Of a DNA stretch of 36,662 nucleotides, positions 1-8,282 are shown piece by piece. Position 1 is the stretch's first letter. Each line of letters opens with the position of its first letter. Under the pieces are notes generated by a model. It had not been told where the DNA came from and made no database searches. It saw only the letters and a program-made list of their open reading frames with translations. The translations under genes and the position numbers were made by a program. This stretch comes from Candidatus Bipolaricaulota bacterium (GTDB taxonomy: Bacteria > Bipolaricaulota > Bipolaricaulia > M55B111), in assembly GCA_018335015.1 (NCBI GenBank), contig JAGXKX010000010.1:1-36662 (forward strand), in the 5' to 3' direction.

Positions 1-297
1 AAGAAAGGGTGGAGAGCGAGCCGAGATCGGAAAGGGCAATTTCCCCGCTGGGGAAATTGATCCCTGGTTTTATCGAACGGTTTCCAAAGCTACAATTTGG
101 TTTTACACAGTTGTTTCTACACAATCGCAAAGAATCTAAACTGGGTTAATCAAACCAAAGTATTTTGTTTCGCTACCCTTAGGGTTAGGTTGTCGGCGAA
201 AACCACTTAATTAAGGTGGTAATTTGCCGGTCGTTTATTACAATTGTTATTAGATTGTGAATTTGATAGTTATAAAACCTTAGTTTACACTCCATTT
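1..297. other. Gene-free leader region with a perfect hairpin
   Basis: No convincing gene is seen. Positions 38-46 (AATTTCCCC) and 50-58 (GGGGAAATT) form a perfect 9-bp stem with a 3-nt loop. No T-run follows, so it is not a classical terminator for the plus strand. A weak promoter for the next gene may lie at 244-249 (TTGTTA) and 267-272 (TAGTTA), 17 bp apart. The rest is AT-rich and unassigned. Confidence 0.4.
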
Positions 298-314
298 AGG
301 AGGTTCTTTCAATA

Positions 315-815
315 ATGAAAACAAATGAGGCTGAAACGGCAAACCGATCCGGTGGGCTTAAGGTGGTTCTGTTTCTTGCCAGGGTGTTAATGGGAGGAAG
401 CTTGATTGGCCTTGGTTTACGACTCTTTGTCGGTGGGGGCTGGGGCGCGTGGAATTCCATCGGAGTAGTACTTCCCACCACTTACCCCAGGGGACCTATA
501 GGAGATATCTTTCTTGCTTTCTGGGGCAACCAGTTTGTAATTCAATTACTCATCTGGTCTTCCGTGCTTGTCGGAATTGCTCTGGTTCTGGGAGTCGCCG
601 TACGGCTTGCTTCCTACGGAGGAATTCTGATAATGTTGATGCTTTATTTAGCCGTAATTCCACCGGGTTCCGTCATATTAAACCAGCAGGTAATGTATAT
701 CGTCGTTTTTCTCTTTCTGGTGGCAGGTGAAGCCGGAAAAGTGGGAGGCGTAGATTCTTTTCTCGCTCCAATTTTGGAGGAAAGGTATCCGAGTCTAAAG
801 TACTTACTTGGATAA
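315..815 (+). CDS. DoxX/DoxD-like integral membrane protein
   Basis: A 166-residue membrane protein with about four hydrophobic segments. It opens with the LKVVLFLARVLMGGSLIGLG stretch typical of the DoxX/TQO small-subunit (DoxD) group, whose archaeal members belong to thiosulfate:quinone oxidoreductase; most bacterial members have no proven role. The ATG follows a strong AGGAGG at 298-303. It is a single gene: the region downstream is a palindromic repeat and then genes on the other strand, so context gives no partner. Family assignment rests on the N-terminal helix pattern and size; a specific oxidoreductase function is not supported. Confidence 0.6.
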   Translation: MKTNEAETANRSGGLKVVLFLARVLMGGSLIGLGLRLFVGGGWGAWNSIGVVLPTTYPRGPIGDIFLAFWGNQFVIQLLIWSSVLVGIALVLGVAVRLASYGGILIMLMLYLAVIPPGSVILNQQVMYIVVFLFLVAGEAGKVGGVDSFLAPILEERYPSLKYLLG

Positions 816-821
816 ATTAAA

Positions 822-1030
822 CTCAGATCTTCACCAATGTACGAAAGCAAAACTTAATTTATGAAGGCTGACTGCGCTTTTTACTACAAAAAGCTCTCTT
901 TCACTTACCTGGCTGCCGGGTTTTGTCTACTGCTAAGTTTTAAAAGGTTAAACCAGTTGCCAGGTAAGTGACAGAGAGCAGTTATTCGGGCCAGTGGGAT
1001 AAATTTGTCGCTGGTTGTTGAACTGAGCTT
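822..1030 (+). repeat. Two-stem palindromic element, copy 1
   Basis: Inner stem 893-913 pairs with 959-979 (20 of 21 positions complementary). The core between starts TTACCTGGCTGCCGG and ends CAGTTGCCAGGTAA. The outer arms (CTCAGATCTTCACC at 822-835 and the TTGAACTGAGCTT end near 1018-1030) pair only partly. The same core occurs at 13.6, 13.95 and 19.9 kb. This copy lies downstream of the DoxX-like gene and next to an MFS gene remnant, between two 3' ends. The family is not recognised; it is ERIC/BOX-like in size and in being intergenic. Confidence 0.8.
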
Positions 1031-1045
1031 AATAGAAAAACCGGT

Positions 1046-1216
1046 TTAGTTAAAGTCGGTACCCGCTTCTTTTATCCTCTTACGAATTATCACCAGCCCT
1101 AGGGAAACGAACAGGCTCGCCAGCAGAAAAGACAACAGATAGCTACCTGATTTTGCTACGTATCCGCCTAGAAGAGATCCAAATACAGCACTTAGTCCGC
1201 CGACACCGTTTATTTC
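1046..1216 (-). pseudogene. C-terminal remnant of an MFS-type transporter
   Basis: Reading the minus strand from 1213 to the TAA at 1046-1048 gives about 55 residues beginning INGVGGLSAVFGSLLGGYVA and ending in a charged tail (IIRKRIKEAG). This is the pattern of the last two helices of a major facilitator transporter. A stop lies in frame immediately upstream (the TAA ending the cupin gene region), so no start or body remains. It sits directly after the cupin gene and may once have been the last gene of that operon, most of it having been deleted. Family assignment is by pattern only; no substrate can be inferred. Confidence 0.55.
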
Positions 1217-1567
1217 TTAATCCCCTATTCGATTCAGCCAGAAGTCGAAAGACCGGGCGGGTGCGAATACGTCCAGACCGACTGATCTCTCTTTCCCGGA
1301 ATTTTCTATTCTGTGTGGTTCGTTTGCGGGAAAATGTACTGAATCGAACTTTGTGAGCCTGAATTTCTCTTCCTCCGTATATACGGTAAATTCACCCTCC
1401 AGGACCACGGTAACCTGTTCGTTTTCGTGCTGGTGCATTGGAGAGGAGTGCCCGGGAGGTTTGTCAAACCACTCGAAAGAGAACTTCTCGCTTCCGGCGA
1501 GCGAAGTTCTGTTCCAGTCTTCCTCCGGCTGATATTTTTCGGCTTCGTCAAACCTAACCACTTGCAT
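1217..1567 (-). CDS. Small single-domain cupin protein
   Basis: A 116-residue protein with the two cupin motifs: H45-x-H47 with E50 in PMHQHENEQ followed by LEGEF (motif 1), and PANEPHRIEN with H85 (motif 2). These would be the metal ligands of a small beta-barrel. Such proteins are isomerases, dioxygenases or ligand sensors, and the motifs do not tell which. The start ATG is preceded by AAGGTGA at a normal distance. It lies about 65 bp after the C45 hydrolase gene on the same strand, so it probably belongs to the transporter/MttB/C45 transcription unit. Specific activity is unknown. Confidence 0.75.
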   Translation of the reverse strand: MQVVRFDEAEKYQPEEDWNRTSLAGSEKFSFEWFDKPPGHSSPMHQHENEQVTVVLEGEFTVYTEEEKFRLTKFDSVHFPANEPHRIENSGKERSVGLDVFAPARSFDFWLNRIGD

Positions 1568-1632
1568 AAAATCACCTTGATTATTTCTAATTCTAATTAT
1601 GGGACGTTATCCTGTCTGTCGGTGGGGTATTC

Positions 1633-2712
1633 CTATTTGATGGAGTATTTTATGAATTCGTTTTCGCAGGCAGGTCCGTTTGCGATCCACCATTCTTTCT
1701 TTGTATTGTCAATTATCCAGGTTGCACAGGAGATAAATCCCTGTTCGTCTTCGTCCAGAGGCTCGGGGTGACGGCAGATTGACTGGGGAAAGTTCACGTG
1801 ATCCCGGGTGAAGTCCTTTAAGGTATCTATATCTATCGAGCCTTCCCTTTCCTCCAGTAGCCTGTTTATCCTGTTATGCCTTATCGTCGAAGAGGCCGAA
1901 CTACGCCCCCCGGCGTGACCGAGATCCTGTTTTTCTCTAAATTTTTCTGCGACGTAATGGTTCGCGTGACCTATGTATTTTGGAGAATAAATTACATCTA
2001 CATCGCTAGGCGTCGCTTCTATACTATAGATTTCTTCGGGTCCACCGATCACGAAATTGAAGCACCCCGCCCTTTTGGCCTGTAGTACTACGGATAATGC
2101 ATCACCGATTTTTTCCTGTCGGAGGACGTTTTCGATGATAACGTAAGTAGGGACGCCGTAGTCAAACCCGAGCCTGGGAACGGAATTCCAGCTAATGCCT
2201 ATCCCTTCGGAATTCACGCCCGCTCCAGCCATCATTCCCGGATAGGTATAAGAAAGGAAGTTTGGACCTTCGTCCCTTTCGATCTCAAGCAGAAACGGGT
2301 CGGCATTCTCACATAATTCCGGCGTTATGTCCCAGGTTTGCCCCATCAAGTTTGATCCGTCCGCGGTGGCTCCACCCGTAACTGCGAAGGTCGTGCAGTT
2401 CTGAGCCAGGACTGAAAAGGATCTTCGCTCCTCGTGCAGCGCTATTAGAACTATTTCCTCGATAGATCTGTCGGATCCTTCGGCAATCCCCCTCAGCTCG
2501 TCGTAAATTGCCCCGGAGTAACTCTCGATGAACGGGACGTATTTATGGGCATGGTCCAGTATCTCGTCAACAGATTGATCCGAATCCTTAAATTCCTCTT
2601 TCAGGTAGGCCACAAATCCCTCTATCTCCGATTTGACCTTTTTTCCGTATTCACTGCCACGATCGTAGGGCGTTCCCGATATTTCGATCCTGGTTAAACC
2701 ATCGTTTTTCAT
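1633..2712 (-). CDS. Peptidase C45 / acyl-CoA:6-APA acyltransferase-like hydrolase
   Basis: A 359-residue protein of the C45 (N-terminal nucleophile) family. The hallmark is AQNCTTFAV, where Cys106 should become the N-terminal nucleophile after self-cleavage, preceded by an ELRGIAEGSD stretch and followed by GQTWD and the GISWNSV region. Members cleave or form amide bonds, for example penicillin acyltransferase and N-acylated amino acid or peptide hydrolases. No signal peptide is seen, so it should act in the cytosol. SD GGAGAAGG precedes the ATG. The gene starts 15 bp after the MttB-family gene, so the two are almost certainly co-transcribed. A role in releasing a methylated amine from an imported conjugate is an inference. 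Confidence 0.8.
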   Translation of the reverse strand: MKNDGLTRIEISGTPYDRGSEYGKKVKSEIEGFVAYLKEEFKDSDQSVDEILDHAHKYVPFIESYSGAIYDELRGIAEGSDRSIEEIVLIALHEERRSFSVLAQNCTTFAVTGGATADGSNLMGQTWDITPELCENADPFLLEIERDEGPNFLSYTYPGMMAGAGVNSEGIGISWNSVPRLGFDYGVPTYVIIENVLRQEKIGDALSVVLQAKRAGCFNFVIGGPEEIYSIEATPSDVDVIYSPKYIGHANHYVAEKFREKQDLGHAGGRSSASSTIRHNRINRLLEEREGSIDIDTLKDFTRDHVNFPQSICRHPEPLDEDEQGFISCATWIIDNTKKEWWIANGPACENEFIKYSIK

Positions 2713-2727
2713 TTTTCCTTCTCCACC

Positions 2728-4194
2728 TCAAGAATCAGATTTTTGATAATACTCGCGAGCATCTTCGACAATCCTATCGAGCTCCTTCTTCGTTTCCGGA
2801 TCCATATCAACCGGTTTCGAGTTTTCCAAAATCGATTTTGCCTTATCCCTGGCAACTGTACTGATCTCCTTCCTGCCCTTTGTTATCCAGTTTTCCCAGG
2901 TATCCCTGTTGCTGAGTTGCGACTGGTACTGTTCTCCCTTCCTTGCGTGACGAGCGGTGTGTTTTTCCCGCAGGAAATCGCCTCGGGGCCCGACGGAATC
3001 TATCAAATCCCGGGCAATGGTCTCCTCGCTTATCTCGAAACCGTCCAGGGTATCCATAATCATTCCGAAAACCTCGTTATCAATTACCAGTTGGGCAAGA
3101 CTGCAGCTTTTTAGCGACTCCAGTCCTCCCGCGCCGGAAAGGAAATCAGCGCCCGCCAGGGCGGGTACGATGCCGTTCATCGATTTTTCGTAACCCTGTT
3201 GTTGGTCCATTATTTTCGAGTCGGAAGACAAGCCGTAAACGTCGGAAGGAATATCGTACCTGTTCAGGAGTTGAACGGCGCACGCGGAGGCCATACCAAG
3301 TTCGTTTGTGCCCCAGGAGACATAGGACGTTCTCATGTCCATGATGGATAATCTCGGACCAAGGACGGTTGGTAAACCGGGCGATATAGCCTGGGCAATG
3401 ATCAATCCCGCGATCAGTTCCGCGTTCTGCTGGACGAGGGCACCTGCAAAAGTAACGGGAGAAGTTCCACCAGTGGTTGGCGCCGGCAATATCTTTAGCG
3501 GCAAGCCCTTTCTCGCTCCTTCAATTAACGCCTCGGAGCTCAACCTGTCGAAGGAGAGGGGGCTGATCGGCGAGATAGAAATTACGAAACCTGGCTTGTC
3601 TTTTAACTCTTCTTCTCCTCCCGCCAGCGACCGGAAGATCCTGTAAAGAAAATCTACTTCCCTTCCTGAATCAACAGGGTTTTCGACTATCTTTTCCGTA
3701 TTACGAACCGCCGCGTTTACCATTTCTACCTGTTCTGATCCAGGAGTTACGTCAGTGGGTGATACCATTGGGGAATAGGCGTGGATATTATCAAGGCGAC
3801 TGATTACCCTTGCTCCGTTCTTAACGTCGGCAATTTTCGCCTCTCTGCGCTTTCCACTATCCAGATCTCTGATATATGACGGTCCTCCCGTAGTATGGGT
3901 ATGGACCGTATCCCCTGTTACCCTTATCTCTTTTCCCTCGTTCCCTCTTTCGTACAGACTGAAACCCGCAGGAGCAGTTTCGATTGAACTTTTAACCAGT
4001 CCGGGAGGGAACTTTACTATGCTGGAATCCTCCTCGATCTTGGCTCCCCTGTCGATTAGCATCTCCTGGAGTTCGTTGTTTTCTACCAGTACTCCGGTAC
4101 GCCTCAGGACTTTTAGCGTTGATTCGTGCAGTTCGTCCAGTTCCGATTCCGATAGAAGTTCTAGGTAATGTCTGCTATCACTGTGATCGATCAT
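2728..4194 (-). CDS. MttB-family methyltransferase, non-pyrrolysine type
   Basis: A 488-residue protein of the trimethylamine methyltransferase (MttB, COG5598) superfamily. Recognisable are the N-terminal LHESTLKVLRRTGVLVEN region, the HTHTTGGPSYIRDLDSG strand, and SDSKIMDQQQGYEKS and ALAGADFLSGAGGLES in the barrel. The frame has no internal TAG, so it is not the pyrrolysine enzyme. Characterised non-Pyl relatives (MtgB, MtpB, MtcB) move a methyl group from glycine betaine, proline betaine or carnitine to a corrinoid protein. No corrinoid protein gene is adjacent. SD GGGTGA is 7 nt before the ATG. The gene lies in a run with a C45 hydrolase and an Opp/Dpp-type uptake system, suggesting that the methylated substrate enters by that transporter. 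Confidence 0.85.
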   Translation of the reverse strand: MIDHSDSRHYLELLSESELDELHESTLKVLRRTGVLVENNELQEMLIDRGAKIEEDSSIVKFPPGLVKSSIETAPAGFSLYERGNEGKEIRVTGDTVHTHTTGGPSYIRDLDSGKRREAKIADVKNGARVISRLDNIHAYSPMVSPTDVTPGSEQVEMVNAAVRNTEKIVENPVDSGREVDFLYRIFRSLAGGEEELKDKPGFVISISPISPLSFDRLSSEALIEGARKGLPLKILPAPTTGGTSPVTFAGALVQQNAELIAGLIIAQAISPGLPTVLGPRLSIMDMRTSYVSWGTNELGMASACAVQLLNRYDIPSDVYGLSSDSKIMDQQQGYEKSMNGIVPALAGADFLSGAGGLESLKSCSLAQLVIDNEVFGMIMDTLDGFEISEETIARDLIDSVGPRGDFLREKHTARHARKGEQYQSQLSNRDTWENWITKGRKEISTVARDKAKSILENSKPVDMDPETKKELDRIVEDAREYYQKSDS

Positions 4195-4264
4195 CTATTT
4201 TCACCCGTTGACCTGTAATTGGAACTTTAACTTTGATTAACTGTCTCGTACTTTGTCAGCAATA

Positions 4265-5146
4265 CTACTGGAGCTGCGGGCTCTTTTTTAGTTTCGGATC
4301 CAGCGCGTCTCTGAGTGCTTCCCCGAGGAACGTGAAACCCAGGGTGGCCATTACCAGGAAAATAGCACTAAAGGTGACCATCCAGGGAGAAGTTCTTATA
4401 TAGGAGTAACCCGAACGGAGAATCCTGCCCCAGCCCGGTATGGGTGGTGGAACACCCAGACCCAGAAAGCTCAGTGCTGCCGCAAACGTTATTATAACCG
4501 GTATATCCATGGCGGCGTTTATGAATACGGGACCTATTGAATTGGGAAATATGTGCTTAAATAATGTTCGTGCCGTTGTGCTACCGGCTGCTTCGGAAGC
4601 CATGACGAATTCTCTCTTGCTGACCTGGGCGCTCTGGGCTCGAACTAGACGCCCATACCCGGGGAATCTCGTAATTCCCAGCACGATTATTAGTACCAGC
4701 AAGTTCGCTCCCCCGGTTAGTGTGATTATCGTAATTGCCAGCAGCAGCGGTGGAAAGGCCCGTACTGTATCAAATATGAAAAGCAAAACGTTATCCAGCG
4801 TGCCCCCGCTGTAACCTGCAATCGTCCCCAGCATGATTCCAACTATAACTCCTAGTCCTATTGCCGGAAGGGAAACAAGCAAAGCAATCCTGGAACCAAA
4901 AATAAGTCTGCTCAAAAGATCTCGCCCCAGGTGGTCCGTCCCAAACGGATGTTTTGCTGTTGGGCCAGCCAGTCTGTTCGTTACGTCGATCTTTGTCGGG
5001 TTATGGGGGGCAAGCTGTGGTGCAAATATGGCGATTATAATAATCAAAGCAATCAGCACGAGCCCCAATGTGCCCGAAAAAGATGAGAGAATCCTCCGCA
5101 GCATACCTGACTTGTAGCTTTTGAATAGTTTTTTGAATATATTCAT
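4265..5146 (-). CDS. Dipeptide/oligopeptide-type ABC permease, DppC/OppC family
   Basis: A 293-residue inner-membrane permease. It has an N-terminal transmembrane segment, the PTKIDVTNRLAGPTAKHPFG and DHLGRDLLSRLIFGSRIAL motifs of DppC/OppC proteins, about six helices, and the EAA loop EFVMASEAAGSTTARTLFKH that contacts the ATPase. It should pair with the DppB-like protein encoded 16 bp upstream in the operon. No ATPase genes (DppD/DppF type) occur in the window. Length is normal for the family. The substrate may be a peptide or a quaternary-amine conjugate, judging by the MttB and C45 neighbours; this is inference. Confidence 0.9.
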   Translation of the reverse strand: MNIFKKLFKSYKSGMLRRILSSFSGTLGLVLIALIIIIAIFAPQLAPHNPTKIDVTNRLAGPTAKHPFGTDHLGRDLLSRLIFGSRIALLVSLPAIGLGVIVGIMLGTIAGYSGGTLDNVLLFIFDTVRAFPPLLLAITIITLTGGANLLVLIIVLGITRFPGYGRLVRAQSAQVSKREFVMASEAAGSTTARTLFKHIFPNSIGPVFINAAMDIPVIITFAAALSFLGLGVPPPIPGWGRILRSGYSYIRTSPWMVTFSAIFLVMATLGFTFLGEALRDALDPKLKKSPQLQ

Positions 5147-5162
5147 GGTTAACCTCGCTGGT

Positions 5163-6104
5163 TCACTCAGTTCTCATCCTGGGATCTATGAAACCGTGAG
5201 ACAGGTCGGCCATCATATTTACAAACGCGTAAAGGAAGACCGCTATGATCAACCCACCTTCGGCCACGGGAAAGTTCCTCGCTTTGACCGCGTTGTAGAT
5301 CAACGTACCGATTCCCGGACGGTTAAATACAACTTCCGTCAATACGGTTCCGCCTAGGAGCGTCCCGAATCCGACTCCAATGAACGAGACGACCGGAACC
5401 ATTGCACTCCTGAGTGCGTGTTTGTAAAGAGTCATTCGCTCAGAGACTCCTTTTGCCCGAGCAGTTCTGACGTAATCTTCCGTCAGTTCATCGAGCACAA
5501 CCGCTCGAGTCAGTCGTGCTATATAGCCTATCCAGCCGATTGCAATTGCTGCCATTGGTAGAATTAGGTGATAGAGTTGATCGAGAATGTTCCCGGGTTC
5601 TCCTCCACCCGTTGCGGGAAACCATTTTAGGATTACCGCGAAGACTAAAAGCAGGACTATTGCTTTGACGAACGAAGGCATGGTGATGAAAGATACCGAA
5701 ATTACCCCCGTAATTTTATCCAGCAAAGAGTCCCTGTAGGCGGCGGCAAAAGCTCCTAGAGGTATTCCAATAATGGCGGCGACGCCCATACCGGTGAAGG
5801 CAAGTACGATTGTATAAGGCAAGGCGTTAAGTACCAGCTCTCGGACCGGTCTGTGGGTCAGTATATCTTTGCCCAGATCTCCCTGAAAAACGTTGAACAT
5901 AAATTTTCCGAATTGTACGTATATTGGCTGGTTTAGCCCCATCTTTTCCTCGAAGTTAGCTATGATTTCCGGTGATGCCCTTGGTCCGAGCAGAATCGTG
6001 GCCGGGTTTCCTGGCATGAACTGGATCATAATGAACAGGAGAACCATCGCCCCAAATACGGTAGCCAGAGCGGTAATAAACCTTCTAAATGTATACTGGG
6101 CCAT
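5163..6104 (-). CDS. Dipeptide/oligopeptide-type ABC permease, DppB/OppB family
   Basis: A 313-residue permease with the classic DppB opening (RRFITALATVFGAMVLLFIM, then MPGNPA), the LGLNQPIYVQF-like region, about six helices, and the EAA loop EDYVRTARAKGVSERMTLYKH. It should form the membrane channel with the DppC-like partner just downstream. The ATG is preceded by AAAGGGGG. It is separated from the binding-protein gene by about 170 bp holding a strong hairpin (6150-6200), which would let the binding protein be made in excess. Confidence 0.9.
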   Translation of the reverse strand: MAQYTFRRFITALATVFGAMVLLFIMIQFMPGNPATILLGPRASPEIIANFEEKMGLNQPIYVQFGKFMFNVFQGDLGKDILTHRPVRELVLNALPYTIVLAFTGMGVAAIIGIPLGAFAAAYRDSLLDKITGVISVSFITMPSFVKAIVLLLVFAVILKWFPATGGGEPGNILDQLYHLILPMAAIAIGWIGYIARLTRAVVLDELTEDYVRTARAKGVSERMTLYKHALRSAMVPVVSFIGVGFGTLLGGTVLTEVVFNRPGIGTLIYNAVKARNFPVAEGGLIIAVFLYAFVNMMADLSHGFIDPRMRTE

Positions 6105-6149
6105 CGGTAACCCCCTTTGTTATTTTTTGGAGCTTAATTTATAAGCGAA

Positions 6150-6200
6150 GAGGAAGGGAGTATCTTTCTCAGTTCATATCTTCTTGATATTCCCTTCCTC
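6150..6200 (-). promoter_or_regulatory. Intercistronic hairpin between binding-protein and permease genes
   Basis: Positions 6150-6163 (GAGGAAGGGAGTAT) and 6187-6200 (ATATTCCCTTCCTC) form a 14-bp stem with one G-T type mismatch and a 23-nt loop. It falls in the gap after the binding-protein gene. Such structures commonly protect the upstream mRNA 3' end or partly terminate transcription. No strong U-run follows on the minus strand, so stabilisation or attenuation is more likely than full termination. Confidence 0.6.
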
Positions 6201-6273
6201 CCCACCGGATTGTTATTTTGGTTCAAAATCAGCAGAGACGAAGAAACAAATCGCCTAGGAATAAATCCTCTAG

Positions 6274-7803
6274 CTATTCTTTTTTCTCGTAGTACTCGTA
6301 CTGTGCGTACTGAGCTAAGTAAGAAGGCTCGATGGTCGGTTTTGTAACGTGGACGTTTGCTCCGTTGGTGACGAATACAAGAGGAACTTCTTCGTGCATT
6401 AATTTCTGCATCTTAACGAAGTTCTTGGTTCTTAGTTCCTGGTCAAGCGTGGTGTTAGCTTCGACGAGCAGTTCGTCGTATTCCTCATTGCACCAGGCTA
6501 CGACGTTCCATTTGCCGACCTGGTCACAGGTGAACCATTCGAACCAGTAACCCGGATTCAAATTCAACGAGAAGCTATAGTAATGCATTGCGGCAGGTAG
6601 TTTATTTAAAGTCTCGTATTGGTTCTCGACCTCTTTGATTCTGATGTCGATACCTACCTGCATAAGTTGTTGCTGGATAATCTGAGCACTGAAAGAGTGG
6701 TAATCGGGACCGCCAACAATTATTGTGGTCTCAAAACCGTCGGCATATCCTGCATCCTCAAGCAGTTCTTTTGCTTTTTCTACGTCCTGCTGGTAGTCGG
6801 GGCACCCGTCCCAGGAGCCCACTATCTGCTCGGGCAGCATGCAGTTGTTTACTTCCGGTACGTCGTTGTATGCTCCCTCTACGATTTCACCGGAATCGAT
6901 CGCGTACCTGATTGCCTTTCTGACTCTGATATCGTTAAATGGTTCTGCCTGGGTGTTGAAGCCGACCCAGTGGTAGCGCAAGTTAGTAAGTTTGTGAACT
7001 ACAGCGTTATCCTTATCTCGATATCTATCCACAGAGCTCAATGAGATGGAAGTGTCGTCAATTTCACCCCGGTCAAAAGCCATCTCAGCCGACTGGGTGT
7101 TCTCGATCGTTAAAATTTCTATTGTTTTGAATTCCGGCTTCTCGCCGTAATAGTCCTCAAACCGCTCCAGAACTATTTTCTGTTCGGGCTGCCATTCCTT
7201 CCAGCGGTAGGGGCCAGAGCCGATCGGATGGGTGGAAAATTCGTCTCCCAGTTCCTGGTAGGCCTTTTTGCTTATGATTGCTCCCGACGTGTAAGGGATG
7301 GTGGTTGTGAAGAGAGAGGCAAGTGGTTCGCTAAAGACTAGCTTGCCCGTGTATTTTCCCGTTACTTCAACGTGATCGAGTGTTTCCCATTCACCTTTGT
7401 AAGGAGAATCGTTTTCAGGATCAACAATTCGTTCGTAGGAAAATTTGACGTCCTCGGCCGTCATCTCGCCGTAACCTTCGTGAAACTGGATACCTTGTTT
7501 GAGTTCGAAGGTTACTGTCTTTCCGTCTTCGCTGACATCGACTGATTTAGCTGCGTCCAGCTTTAACTCTTGTGAACCTGGCTTATACTTCATCAGTCTG
7601 CTAAATATTGCCAGATTTATATTGTATTCCTCGTCACCCAGGTGAAAAGCCGGATCCATGTTGGTAATATCATTACCTTTTCGAGCTCTTACCGTCAGGA
7701 CGTCTCCGCCGTCAGCTGCCAGAGCAACAAATCCACTTACGATAAGTAAGGTCGATAAAAATATCCCTATACCAAAAGTCTTGAGGTTTAAGTTATTTTT
7801 CAT
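6274..7803 (-). CDS. ABC transporter substrate-binding protein, family 5 (DppA/OppA-like)
   Basis: A 509-residue SBP_bac_5 protein. Residues about 8-30 form a hydrophobic signal segment ending VALAA; no lipobox Cys is seen there. The mature part shows family features: NLAIFSRLMKYKPGS, the VTFELKQGIQFHEGYGEMTAEDVKFSYERI block, LASLFTTTIP, HPIGSGPYRWKEW, and YAIDSGEIVEGAY. It would capture the ligand outside the membrane and pass it to the two permeases downstream. A strong GAGGAGG lies 7 nt before the ATG. The family binds peptides, glycosides, nickel complexes and amino-acid derivatives; the linked methyltransferase and amidohydrolase hint at a methylated or acylated amine. Confidence 0.9.
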   Translation of the reverse strand: MKNNLNLKTFGIGIFLSTLLIVSGFVALAADGGDVLTVRARKGNDITNMDPAFHLGDEEYNINLAIFSRLMKYKPGSQELKLDAAKSVDVSEDGKTVTFELKQGIQFHEGYGEMTAEDVKFSYERIVDPENDSPYKGEWETLDHVEVTGKYTGKLVFSEPLASLFTTTIPYTSGAIISKKAYQELGDEFSTHPIGSGPYRWKEWQPEQKIVLERFEDYYGEKPEFKTIEILTIENTQSAEMAFDRGEIDDTSISLSSVDRYRDKDNAVVHKLTNLRYHWVGFNTQAEPFNDIRVRKAIRYAIDSGEIVEGAYNDVPEVNNCMLPEQIVGSWDGCPDYQQDVEKAKELLEDAGYADGFETTIIVGGPDYHSFSAQIIQQQLMQVGIDIRIKEVENQYETLNKLPAAMHYYSFSLNLNPGYWFEWFTCDQVGKWNVVAWCNEEYDELLVEANTTLDQELRTKNFVKMQKLMHEEVPLVFVTNGANVHVTKPTIEPSYLAQYAQYEYYEKKE

Positions 7804-7890
7804 TTAAGCCTCCTCTTTTTTAAATGATAGAAAAATTCGAAGTAGTACCATTGAAGAACCTAATTAGCTGGAAGCCCTCGATTAAAGGTT

Positions 7891-7906
7891 GTATCACCTC
7901 CTTTTT
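7891..7906 (-). promoter_or_regulatory. Very strong Shine-Dalgarno-like sequence in the binding-protein leader
   Basis: The minus strand reads AAAAAGGAGGTGATAC. Twelve of these bases (AAAGGAGGTGAT) are the exact complement of the usual 16S rRNA 3' tail. It lies about 90 nt upstream of the binding-protein ATG. No ATG, GTG or TTG stands at a normal distance; a GTG overlaps the motif, and an open stretch of about 24 codons runs to a TAA just before the SD of the binding-protein gene. It may be a ribosome standby site, a leader peptide with a rare start, or chance. Confidence 0.35.
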
Positions 7907-8161
7907 GGGTGGTCGTTTTAACACCTTTTTAGAAGGAAAAAGTAACTTACTTATATTTACCTTCAACAGCCAATGTATAAACGATATATTAAAAAATAAT
8001 CTCTATTTTGTATTATATTTTATTTAATTCAGAAATCAAACTGCCCCCGGGGTGTTGACTCGGCTGGAGGAGTAAACTCCGGCTGATATTAATATTATTT
8101 TTGGAGAAACTATCGAAGCTACTGCGATAACGTAGGGCCCTGTAGGTATTGAAAAAACCTG

Positions 8162-8258
8162 GACTCAAGATCTTTCACCGTCGTATGAAAGTGAAACTTA
8201 ATTCGAGAACAATAACTTTTTACCAGGTGCTCTTCCCCCTTGCCTGGCTGCCGGATTA
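8162..8258 (+). repeat. Two-stem palindromic element, truncated copy (left half)
   Basis: The left arm matches copy 1: ACTCAAGATCTTTCACC at 8163-8179, then GAAAGTGAAACTTAATT, and CTTGCCTGGCTGCCGGATT at about 8239-8257. The loop, right inner arm and right outer arm are missing. The break is followed at once by a fragment of an IclR gene, so the element was probably cut by the same rearrangements that made the debris downstream. Confidence 0.65.
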
Positions 8259-8282
8259 TCTCAACTCCGAGGGAGTATTTCG

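Noticed and set aside
893-979. Integron attC site or CRISPR repeat as an explanation of the palindromic elements
   Set aside because: There is no 7-bp attC core at the ends, no cassette-like gene order and no integrase. The copies are not in a regular array with spacers, and no cas genes are present.
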